From: a virus
IMG/VR virus record: IMGVR_UViG_3300046003_002654
Span: 1-30,192 of that record
DNA: 30,192 nt
Direction: 5' to 3' (one strand)
Shown: piece after piece, positions 6,349 to 11,878 of the stretch
How positions within the stretch are numbered: the stretch's first letter is position 1
How the letters are laid out: each line of letters begins with the position of its first letter
Program-made: the position numbers and the translations under genes
Notes under the pieces: generated by a model
Told to the model about the DNA's origin: nothing
Database searches by the model: none
The model's input: only the letters and a program-made list of their open reading frames with translations

Positions 6349-6928
6349 ATTTTTTAGTTAATTCTTTTATTAGTTCTATCCCTTTTTTAATACCAGCTTT
6401 TAGCTTTTCCTGTTTAGCCTTGTCCGGTTTTTGCCGGAAGATAAGTAAATTTCGGTCAAAGTTCGGATTATAGAAAGCGAGATCCCAAAATTTTCTCTTT
6501 GTAATTAATAGACACATCTGGCATTGCCATAAATACTTCGTTTCTATCGATTTTTCCCCACTCACAATCAGTTTGAAGAAGTTAACATCGTTTACGCACT
6601 TAATCTCCAGTCCACCGTCTTTTCCAATTAGTCCGTCTGGGCTACAACCAACATATTTATCAAGTTCTATAAATCCAACCTCCTCAACCTTTTCTCTCTC
6701 GATTTCATAAGTCATTCTCGCTAATGGTTCTAGCTCGTTTCCTCTTGCAATATCTGAATTGGTGTATTGATCTCGATTGTTTGAATACTTCTCGGCCAGT
6801 AATTGATAAACATAGCTCTCAAGTCCTTTTCCGTTGGCGGAGATAGCTTGTGCGTTAGAAGCGGTCAGGTGTCCGGCTCTAACATTAAACCACTCCTCTG
6901 TTCCTTGTTCTAAATTATAGATTTTCAT
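6335..6928 (-). CDS. YqaJ/lambda-exonuclease family alkaline exonuclease
   Basis: A 197-residue 5'-3' dsDNA exonuclease that would make ssDNA tails for the ERF annealing protein next to it. Motifs from the chosen ATG (6928): EEWFNVRAGHLTASN (10-24), GNELEPLA (63-70), SPDGL with catalytic D98, and GLEIK with E108 and K110, followed by a helix with WQCQ. These are the PD-(D/E)XK residues of the YqaJ family. Two further in-frame starts exist upstream, at 6952 and 6985. The one at 6952 arises from a 24-bp tandem duplication, so the true start is uncertain. I chose the ATG closest to the conserved domain. Confidence 0.85.
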   Translation of the reverse strand: MKIYNLEQGTEEWFNVRAGHLTASNAQAISANGKGLESYVYQLLAEKYSNNRDQYTNSDIARGNELEPLARMTYEIEREKVEEVGFIELDKYVGCSPDGLIGKDGGLEIKCVNDVNFFKLIVSGEKSIETKYLWQCQMCLLITKRKFWDLAFYNPNFDRNLLIFRQKPDKAKQEKLKAGIKKGIELIKELTKKYETN

Positions 6929-7679
6929 TTTCTTTGATTTTAGAATTTTCATTTTCTTTGATTTTAGATTTAAGTTGAGCCGCAAAAACTATAATATCCG
7001 GATTAGCTTTTAGTTCCTTAGCTAAACAAAGCCATCTAGCGTTGAGTTCTGCTACTGTATTGGATAGTGTTAAGTTCTCCTTAGCTCTTTCTACTTCTGT
7101 CGGGTCGGCCTCTTTTAGTTTAGCCTCATTGTCGTCTCCGGTCATAATTCCGAAAGCGTTGACGAAGGCGTATCTCTTGTTGAAGGTTACGGTGGCCGCT
7201 ATTTGCTGGGGCGCTGACATAATTTGAGTTTTAGTAGAAAGAGAAGTCTCCATTGTGCTTTCTTCTGAGTGTCCGTCTCGGTGTTTTACAATGCAGGTTA
7301 CCTTAATTCTTTCCGGTGCGTTTTCAGTTTTAAACGAGTAAGAGAAACCATGCTTCTGCATAAGTTCCCTTGTTTGTTCGACAATAGTGTCTAGTGTTGC
7401 GTATCTGTAAAGGTCTTTACCCTTACTCTCATCTCTTGCTGTGGTGCTTTTACCGATCACCGGACATTCTCCTTGAAACTCTGCCATAGCTTTATCAAAT
7501 CTTTCTTTACTCCACTCGGACTTAAGTTCTTTTCTCATGGCCAGTATTCGCTCCATAGTTTCGACTGGTACTCCGGATTGAATAGCCTGTGTTATCATTT
7601 TCTCGGTCGATGCCATTTGCTCTCGGTAGACATCTACTTCTTGCTTAACTACAATTTCTTGGGTTGTTTGCTTTTTCAT
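6915..7679 (-). CDS. erf: ERF-family single-strand annealing protein
   Basis: A 254-residue recombinase of the ERF superfamily, which anneals complementary single strands during phage recombination. The core shows YRYATLDTIVEQTRELMQKHGFSY (about 92-115), then a beta region, QQIAATVTFNKRYAFVNAFGIMTGDDNEA (about 158-187), matching the ERF hallmark of aromatic-basic 'RYA' and 'DDxEA'. The N-terminal 60 residues are helical with a coiled-coil feel, and the acidic/basic C-terminus ends in a duplicated octapeptide. It overlaps the exonuclease start by 14 bases. The pair forms a two-component recombination system. Confidence 0.85.
   Translation of the reverse strand: MKKQTTQEIVVKQEVDVYREQMASTEKMITQAIQSGVPVETMERILAMRKELKSEWSKERFDKAMAEFQGECPVIGKSTTARDESKGKDLYRYATLDTIVEQTRELMQKHGFSYSFKTENAPERIKVTCIVKHRDGHSEESTMETSLSTKTQIMSAPQQIAATVTFNKRYAFVNAFGIMTGDDNEAKLKEADPTEVERAKENLTLSNTVAELNARWLCLAKELKANPDIIVFAAQLKSKIKENENSKIKENENL
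6921..6968. repeat. Perfect 24-bp tandem duplication at the erf/exonuclease junction
   Basis: Positions 6921-6944 and 6945-6968 are identical. In the ERF frame the repeat encodes SKIKENEN twice at the protein's C-terminus. In the exonuclease frame it duplicates the ATG start and its upstream AAAGAAA. Because 24 is a multiple of three, both frames stay open. Confidence 0.9.
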
Positions 7680-7701
7680 GTTGAATGTTAATGTTAAATG
7701 T

Positions 7702-7914
7702 TTAGATTTCTTTGATTTTTCCTTGTTCGAATTTATTGTTAAAGTCTTTTATCCATTCTTCCTTGACTGAGTATCTGATCCCGGATTTTCTATTAGTGAT
7801 TACTGCCTGTAATGCTCCCGATTTTACTGCCCTTCTGAGTAAATAAGTTGTTTGAAGTGCCGGAATCATTTTACCTTTCAACACTTCTTGGAGCGAGTAG
7901 TACGTTTCTTTCAT
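7702..7914 (-). CDS. Excisionase/MerR-like HTH protein (70 aa)
   Basis: A small DNA-binding protein of the winged-helix excisionase type: YYSLQEVLK (turn/helix start), TTYLLRRAVKSGALQAV (recognition helix), and SGIRYSVKEEWIKDF (wing and last helix). Such proteins act as transcription regulators or Xis-like architectural factors. No integrase is in this window, so regulation of the recombination genes downstream is more likely. It overlaps the 58-codon gene upstream by 4 bases (ATGA). Confidence 0.65.
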   Translation of the reverse strand: MKETYYSLQEVLKGKMIPALQTTYLLRRAVKSGALQAVITNRKSGIRYSVKEEWIKDFNNKFEQGKIKEI

Positions 7915-8087
7915 AATAATTTGTTAATTCTTAATCTTCTTTTACATTTGAGATAGGCGAATGCTATATCTATTCTGAAGGCTTCTAAGGCTCTGACGGT
8001 TCTAATTTCTCTTTCTCTCATTTCTCTTTTGGTCTTAACCAGTTCTTTTATTAAAATTTCCTTTTCTAATTTGGTTTGATTTTTCAT
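7911..8087 (-). CDS. Basic helical small protein (58 aa)
   Basis: An ORF of 58 codons (ATG 8087-8085, TGA 7913-7911). Its stop overlaps the ATG of the HTH gene in an ATGA arrangement, as for many pairs here, which strongly supports it. The product is a strongly basic helix-rich protein (KLEKEILIKELVKTKREMRERE, then CKRRLRINKLL). Possibly nucleic-acid binding. No family recognised. Confidence 0.6.
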   Translation of the reverse strand: MKNQTKLEKEILIKELVKTKREMREREIRTVRALEAFRIDIAFAYLKCKRRLRINKLL

Positions 8088-8176
8088 TTTAAGCGTTTTT
8101 ATTATGTTAGTAGTACCCTGATACCTTTTTATACTTTATCGAGCTGAGACGTGCCATAACTTTTTGTTTTACCCTA

Positions 8177-8389
8177 TTAATATTCTTCTTCTTCGGTGTT
8201 ATATTCTTCCAATTCTTCTTCTAGCTCAATTACTCTCGCATCTAGTTCACTTACTTGATCGGATAGTTCGGCTTTATCGGCCTCAAGGTCTTTAATTATG
8301 TCTTCTAGGTCGTCTATTATGTCTTGCTCCTCGTCGTAGTCTTTTTCTAGATAATCAGAGCGTAGGATTTTGCTGAGTGCGATTACCAT
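8177..8389 (-). CDS. Acidic coiled-coil protein (70 aa)
   Basis: Residues 15-65 form an almost uninterrupted heptad-like coiled coil with very high Asp/Glu content (DIIDDLEDIIKDLE, ELSDQVSELDARVIELEEELEEY) and an acidic tail. No family recognised. Such extreme acidity can indicate DNA mimicry or partner binding, but nothing specific is visible. It is the first full-size gene downstream of the promoter at 8534-8562. Confidence 0.6.
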   Translation of the reverse strand: MVIALSKILRSDYLEKDYDEEQDIIDDLEDIIKDLEADKAELSDQVSELDARVIELEEELEEYNTEEEEY

Positions 8390-8406
8390 TTTTTTAATTT
8401 TAATTT

Positions 8407-8481
8407 TTAGAATAAGAAAGCTATAAAAACAAAGTTATCCTGTCCGCTTCTTACCGTGTAGAGTGGCTGTGCCAACATCAT
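8407..8481 (-). CDS. Possible 24-residue leader peptide
   Basis: A short ORF with two tandem ATGs (8481 and 8478) and TAA at 8409-8407, between a promoter-like element (8534-8562) and the coiled-coil gene. It reads MMLAQPLYTVRSGQDNFVFI and four more residues (AFLF). The product looks protein-like, with a polar centre and hydrophobic end, but there is no SD and chance cannot be excluded. If translated it would be a leader peptide in the about 135-base transcript leader. Confidence 0.3.
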   Translation of the reverse strand: MMLAQPLYTVRSGQDNFVFIAFLF

Positions 8482-8533
8482 TAGTAAGCTAGTGGGAGTA
8501 ACCGAGTTTTTTAAGTTGCTATCTTATGTTTTT

Positions 8534-8562
8534 ATCTAAACAGATTTTTAAATAACTGTCAA
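8534..8562 (-). promoter_or_regulatory. Sigma70-type promoter for the recombination/packaging operon
   Basis: On the minus strand a perfect -35 TTGACA (8562-8557) is followed after 17 bases by TTAGAT (8539-8534), a 3-of-6 match to the -10 box (TAGATA one base on is an equal alternative). Transcription would start near 8527 and run left into the genes from 8389 down. It sits in a 191-base gap, one of the two largest. Confidence 0.5.
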
Positions 8563-8580
8563 ATTTTATATAATATTATA

Positions 8581-9336
8581 CTATTTTATAAATATACTTT
8601 TATTTAGTTTGCTTTTGAGTTCGTTAATGGCCTTGCTTCTATCTTTATACTTTACAACGGGTAAAACCTCTTTGTGTTCTTCTTGCTCTCTTTCCGGAAA
8701 GTCTTTTTTAATTGCATTTAAAAGAAACGACTTATAGTTTTTATAGGTTTTTCCTTTAGCCTCACAATATAGATTAAGACTTTCAGCTTTATTTATAATT
8801 TCCTTCCTAGTAATAAAAAATCTTTGTGTTAAATATTTTAGATCTTCTTCCGGTATTTTTTCTAAATATTTTTTTGAGAGAGAGGTGTCTCTCCTCTCCT
8901 TACCTAACCTAACCTTACCTAACCTATGCCGTCCATTGGTTGTCCATTGGACGTCCATTTTTTTTTCTCCAGTCTTCTTGCCGGTATCGGCTCTTTCTTT
9001 AGCCTCTTTTATCTCAATATCTGGAATAACTTTAACTAATAAATCTTTATAAATACTATCTATTTTTCTGTCAGCTCTTATTAGATTATGTTCGTTCCAT
9101 TCTAAGATTAAAGAAACTAGATCTTCATTTAAAACTTTAATAAAATTTCTTAATGCTAAAGCTCTTAAATCGTCCTCTGAAGTAGATAATATTCTCATAA
9201 TAGTAAAGGCTTCAACAACGCCATCATCGTCTGCGTTCATACATAGATGAAAGTATAGATTTTGCGCGGAAGGTGTCATTTTAAGAAATCTTGCAGAGTT
9301 TATTATTCTTTTACTAAACATTCTACGTTGTGCCAA
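8581..9336 (-). CDS. Phage replisome organizer / replication initiation protein
   Basis: A 251-residue protein. Its N-terminal 100 residues match phage replisome organizer proteins common in Firmicutes phages: RRMFSKRIINSARFLKM, LYFHLCMNADDDGVVEAF, LVSLILEWNEHNLIRADR and SIYKDLL. These wing-helix domains bind origin DNA and recruit helicase. A low-complexity linker follows (about 112-150), encoded by iteron-like repeats, then a helical C-terminal part. The start codon is TTG at 9336, two bases inside the reading of the gap to the previous gene. The ATG at residue 6 (9321) is the alternative and still keeps the domain. The gene is expected to carry its own origin. Confidence 0.75.
   Translation of the reverse strand: MAQRRMFSKRIINSARFLKMTPSAQNLYFHLCMNADDDGVVEAFTIMRILSTSEDDLRALALRNFIKVLNEDLVSLILEWNEHNLIRADRKIDSIYKDLLVKVIPDIEIKEAKERADTGKKTGEKKMDVQWTTNGRHRLGKVRLGKERRDTSLSKKYLEKIPEEDLKYLTQRFFITRKEIINKAESLNLYCEAKGKTYKNYKSFLLNAIKKDFPEREQEEHKEVLPVVKYKDRSKAINELKSKLNKSIFIK
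8898..8927. repeat. Two 15-bp direct repeats (iteron-like)
   Basis: Units 8898-8912 and 8913-8927 match at 14 of 15 bases, core ccttacctaaccta. On the protein level they encode RLGKV/RLGKE-like pentapeptides. They lie inside the replication-initiator gene next to a 6-bp inverted repeat (8878-8883 with 8888-8893). Confidence 0.7.
8931..8963. repeat. Three 11-bp direct repeats plus T-tract (iteron-like, likely origin)
   Basis: The core gtccatt recurs at 8931, 8942 and 8953, exactly 11 bp apart (about one helical turn). The first two copies extend to gtccattgg. Eleven is not a multiple of three, so the repeat is conserved as DNA rather than as protein. A 9-base T-tract follows (8958-8966). Iterons inside an initiator gene are the usual layout of a theta-type phage origin. 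Confidence 0.65.
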
Positions 9337-9345
9337 TTTAGTAAT

Positions 9346-10008
9346 TTAAAAATTATCAATAACATATCCGCTTGTGGTCAAGGCTCCAATCCAATGGTAG
9401 TTTCCTTCAGTTTGGTTTCTATGAATATGCCCTGAATAGACAGTGATGTTATGCTCTTTAACTAGTTCATCTAACCAAGCGTATCTTTGCATTGAACGTG
9501 CGTCTTGATTGATTGGGTGGTGCATACCTATAACATCAACGCCTTCGATGTTGTCGTAAATCCATTGCCTCTGAACATCAGATATCTGCCCGATAGAGGA
9601 AAGGTCGGTGTAATTGGTATCTAAGACCATAATCTTTACGCCGTTTATCTCCCTAGTGTAATAAGTTTCCTTCGAAATATACCGGAAGCCGTCTTTATCG
9701 TGATTGCCTTTTACGAATAGCACCGGAACTTTTGAGATAGCAGAAGCCTTTTTTACCTGCTTTGCATATTTAGACGACTTCTTATTAGTGCTGTCGCCTA
9801 ATACTAGAATAAAATCTACCTTTCCGTTCATAATTTTAAGAGTCTTTTTAAATTCTCCCAGAGCTTTCTTGGGATAAACATAAGAGCCTTCTGAGTTCTT
9901 TCTAGCTTTCTCGCTACCAACGTGCAGATCGGAGATTAATCCAATATCGGCGGAGACTGGCTGGGTAAATGACAGTAGAGCGAACAGGGAGATTAGGAGA
10001 TGTTTCAT
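9346..10008 (-). CDS. Secreted calcineurin-like metallophosphatase
   Basis: A 220-residue protein with a clear signal peptide (basic MKH, hydrophobic LLISLFALLSF, likely cleavage after VSA20). All metallophosphatase motifs follow: D27-x-H29 (SDLH), GD72, GNHD (N102/H103), HH163-164 (MHHP) and GH194-x-H196. It should act outside the cytoplasmic membrane on an unknown phosphoester. A secreted phosphatase is unusual cargo for a lytic gene cluster. It could act on the cell surface, teichoic acids or nucleotides, but the sequence does not say. It has its own promoter-like element upstream (10033-10060) and lies just before the replication gene. Confidence 0.88.
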   Translation of the reverse strand: MKHLLISLFALLSFTQPVSADIGLISDLHVGSEKARKNSEGSYVYPKKALGEFKKTLKIMNGKVDFILVLGDSTNKKSSKYAKQVKKASAISKVPVLFVKGNHDKDGFRYISKETYYTREINGVKIMVLDTNYTDLSSIGQISDVQRQWIYDNIEGVDVIGMHHPINQDARSMQRYAWLDELVKEHNITVYSGHIHRNQTEGNYHWIGALTTSGYVIDNF

Positions 10009-10032
10009 GTTTTTTTTTAATTATATATTTGT

Positions 10033-10060
10033 AGTTTAGAAGTATATATAATATTGTCAA
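10033..10060 (-). promoter_or_regulatory. Sigma70-type promoter upstream of the secreted phosphatase
   Basis: On the minus strand TTGACA (10060-10055), a 16-base AT-rich spacer, then TAAACT (10038-10033; 4 of 6 to the -10 box). The start codon of the phosphatase lies about 25 bases downstream, so the mRNA leader would be short. The same perfect -35 occurs at 8557-8562. Confidence 0.55.
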
Positions 10061-10080
10061 ATATTGTGTAATATGGGAAA

Positions 10081-10227
10081 CTAATCTTCCTTTGGTAGTT
10101 CTTTCTCAATTTCATAAGGAGTACGATCATAGTACTCACTTTTTTTACCGGCATTAAATTGATTAATTGGGCGAAGGTATCCCACGCAACGAGTGAATAC
10201 CTCGCATTTAGTTCTTTCTTCTTCCAT
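10081..10227 (-). CDS. Stand-alone NrdD C-terminal/glycyl-radical-like mini-protein (48 aa)
   Basis: An ORF of 48 codons (ATG 10227-10225, TAG 10083-10081). Residues 7-35 read KCEVFTRCVGYLRPINQFN then AGKKSEYYDR. This closely follows the C-terminal end of anaerobic (class III) ribonucleotide reductase NrdD: R-x2-GYL-x-P, then (F/W)N-x-GK-x2-E-x3-R. In NrdD the glycine in this R..GYL segment is the glycyl-radical site. The catalytic barrel is missing, so the protein cannot reduce nucleotides alone. It may be a spare radical domain (by analogy with YfiD for pyruvate formate-lyase) or a diverged structural piece. The fit to the gap and conserved motif make the gene real. Confidence 0.6.
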   Translation of the reverse strand: MEEERTKCEVFTRCVGYLRPINQFNAGKKSEYYDRTPYEIEKELPKED

Positions 10228-10232
10228 TTTGT

Positions 10233-11108
10233 TTAAATTAAATCTTTTAGTTTAGTCGTGTAAGCTTTTCCAATCGCACTTGCCACCACGTTAGCATAAA
10301 CATAATTTGGCTGTTTGTTAGACAGTGGTGCGTATTTAGAAAAGAAATCTAGGATTGTCATATTTGGGTTATAATTCTTTAGCTTCCCCCCAAAAGCGTC
10401 AATTAGAAACTGTTCCAACGCCTTTCTTCCTGTCGTGTAGTTTGGAAAGATTGCAAACCTATCTCCTTTCTTGGTCGCTCCTAAGCTCTTTGTATAATCG
10501 GTAAAAATAAGATTTCCGGGATTATTCTGTCTAAAGGCTACGCTTCCTTTCGGATAATCCTTATTTGGAGCAATCCAACCCTCGTGTCTTTGGATAATAT
10601 CTGCGATTTTGGTAATGTAACTTTCCTTTGTAATATCGAGTAATTCATCTTCCTCAATAATAATCATATTGCCCCAACCTCTATTCTTTCTCCAACCTCT
10701 CCACTCGTGGATTACCTTTCCTGTGCAAGAGCTTTTAAAAGGCATTCCAAAATCAGTATTGCTTCCTCTTAGTCCATTTACATCAACCCCAGGGTGCCAA
10801 CCATAACCAACCCATTGCAACCAATCATACCCGAAACTTCCAACATCGACTTTCGTTCCAAACATCTCTTTGAAATCTACTCCTCTTGGGTCTTTATAAT
10901 ATTTTAGGATCTTCTCCTTACTCCAACCGCTTATGTAAGAATATAGTTCATTTACAGTTAATCCATTAGAAATTGAAAAATGAAGATGAGCCATATATTG
11001 ACCATTTCCAGTTCCAACTGTTCCAATCGGCGTAACATTTTTGATAACTTTATCCCCTAGCCTTACAAGGTTTCTATCCATGTGGGCGAACAAGTGATAA
11101 TTTCTCAT
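10233..11108 (-). CDS. Lysin: permuted M23 metallopeptidase halves plus NPGNL domain
   Basis: A 291-residue cell-wall enzyme. The M23 signature appears in reversed order. The C-terminal half of the fold comes first (FAH9MD, GDKV...IGTVGTGNGQYMAH41LH43FSIS, residues 4-47), followed by a linker. The N-terminal half comes second (WH105PGVD109, FGMPFKSSCTGKV, GWGNMIIIEE, 104-153). All zinc ligands (H105, D109, H43) are present. The C-terminal domain (about 163-291) has QRHEGW, RQNNPGNL and ATKKGDRFAIFPNYTTGRKALEQFL, typical of the NPGNL domain in phage lysis and tail proteins. An in-frame TAA upstream and the ATGA overlap with the previous gene fix the start. No signal peptide is seen. Confidence 0.75.
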   Translation of the reverse strand: MRNYHLFAHMDRNLVRLGDKVIKNVTPIGTVGTGNGQYMAHLHFSISNGLTVNELYSYISGWSKEKILKYYKDPRGVDFKEMFGTKVDVGSFGYDWLQWVGYGWHPGVDVNGLRGSNTDFGMPFKSSCTGKVIHEWRGWRKNRGWGNMIIIEEDELLDITKESYITKIADIIQRHEGWIAPNKDYPKGSVAFRQNNPGNLIFTDYTKSLGATKKGDRFAIFPNYTTGRKALEQFLIDAFGGKLKNYNPNMTILDFFSKYAPLSNKQPNYVYANVVASAIGKAYTTKLKDLI

Positions 11109-11317
11109 TTTTGGTTTTTATAATAATTAGAATGAACGAACTCTGCTCGAACTGGAGGATTAACATTATACTGCTTATAGATGTTTCCCTCTTTAACTCC
11201 TTCCACGATGTCTCCAGTAGCTTTAACGAGTCTGTAAGAAGTAGCAAGGATAAGCACGATTACGGAAATGATTAGCAACAAAATCAAATGATAGAACGAT
11301 TTGAATTTGATACGCAA
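11105..11317 (-). CDS. Small single-pass membrane protein (70 aa, TTG start)
   Basis: One transmembrane segment (about 8-26, FYHLILLLIISVIVLILATSY) after a short basic N-terminus, then a 40-residue periplasmic/extracellular tail. No ATG exists in the ORF; the start is TTG at 11317, and the stop overlaps the lysin ATG by 4 bases. Such proteins before a lysin often act in lysis (spanin or holin-like), but no family is recognised. Confidence 0.55.
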   Translation of the reverse strand: MRIKFKSFYHLILLLIISVIVLILATSYRLVKATGDIVEGVKEGNIYKQYNVNPPVRAEFVHSNYYKNQK

Positions 11318-11318
11318 A

Positions 11319-11405
11319 TTAACTTTTAAAAATTATTATTAGGATAATCCCAAATAACAGTAACCAAACGATACAACTTATGTAATCTATATCCTCATCA
11401 TACAT
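11319..11405 (-). CDS. 28-residue transmembrane microprotein
   Basis: An ORF of 28 codons (ATG 11405-11403, TAA 11321-11319). An acidic N-terminus (MYDEDIDY) is followed by one very hydrophobic helix (ISCIVWLLLFGIILIIIF) and a basic end (KS). It fills the gap between the DUF5659-like gene and the TTG-started membrane protein, one base from the latter. Typical of tiny phage membrane proteins. Confidence 0.45.
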   Translation of the reverse strand: MYDEDIDYISCIVWLLLFGIILIIIFKS

Positions 11406-11415
11406 TATTTTTTAA

Positions 11416-11655
11416 TTATTGTTTAGTTTCTTCCGAGATAACAGATCTTTTCATTTCTCGAAGGCAAACAGCAAACTTTCTATAATACGGTGGCACGTTG
11501 TCGTTTAAATCCCGGAGCTTCATTACTAATAACTTGTCGTGCGGAAATAAAAAGAATACTCGTCTGGGGTTTCTCCGGTCTATTTCATAAGGAAAGCCAA
11601 GAAATGATAAATAGGCGGCCTCGATTAAATCTGAAGTTTTAAAAGCATCTTCCAT
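11416..11655 (-). CDS. DUF5659-like protein (79 aa)
   Basis: Matches the pattern of the DUF5659 family of small phage proteins: FKTSDLIEAAYLSFLGFPYE, then RRVFFLFPHD, ending near YYRKFAVCLREMK. The function of that family is unknown. It overlaps the upstream 65-codon gene by 17 bases (11639-11655). No signal or membrane segment. Confidence 0.6.
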   Translation of the reverse strand: MEDAFKTSDLIEAAYLSFLGFPYEIDRRNPRRVFFLFPHDKLLVMKLRDLNDNVPPYYRKFAVCLREMKRSVISEETKQ

Positions 11656-11836
11656 AGATTTTGAATTTAATAATATTAATAAGTATCTTTATGCCTTGCC
11701 AGACAGTCATTTGGGATATATCTCGAATATATAGCTTTTTTAACTTCTTGATGTACTTTCTATATTGGATAACTTTATAATCAGATTCTGCGCGTTGTTT
11801 GATTAAAATATTAATCGCTTTTTGTTCCGGTGTCAT
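11639..11836 (-). CDS. Hypothetical basic protein (65 aa)
   Basis: Not recognised. Basic and helical (INILIKQRAESDYKVIQYRKYIKKLKKLYIRD), ending in a hydrophobic stretch IKILINIIKF. It is the first gene after the giant polyvalent gene in the transcription direction and overlaps the DUF5659-like gene by 17 bases. The leader is AT-rich (11837-11878) and has no SD. Confidence 0.5.
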   Translation of the reverse strand: MTPEQKAINILIKQRAESDYKVIQYRKYIKKLKKLYIRDISQMTVWQGIKILINIIKFKIYGRCF

Positions 11837-11878
11837 TTTTAATTTTTAATGATTATTTATAATAATAATATATATTTA

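Noticed and set aside
6929-6985. Longer exonuclease start at 6985
   Set aside because: The added residues come from the tandem repeat and the ERF coding frame; the YqaJ domain begins right after the ATG at 6928.
8107-8157. 16-codon ORF on the minus strand in the 8088-8176 gap
   Set aside because: Too short, no SD, no recognisable features; chance expectation. The gap otherwise shows nothing I can name.
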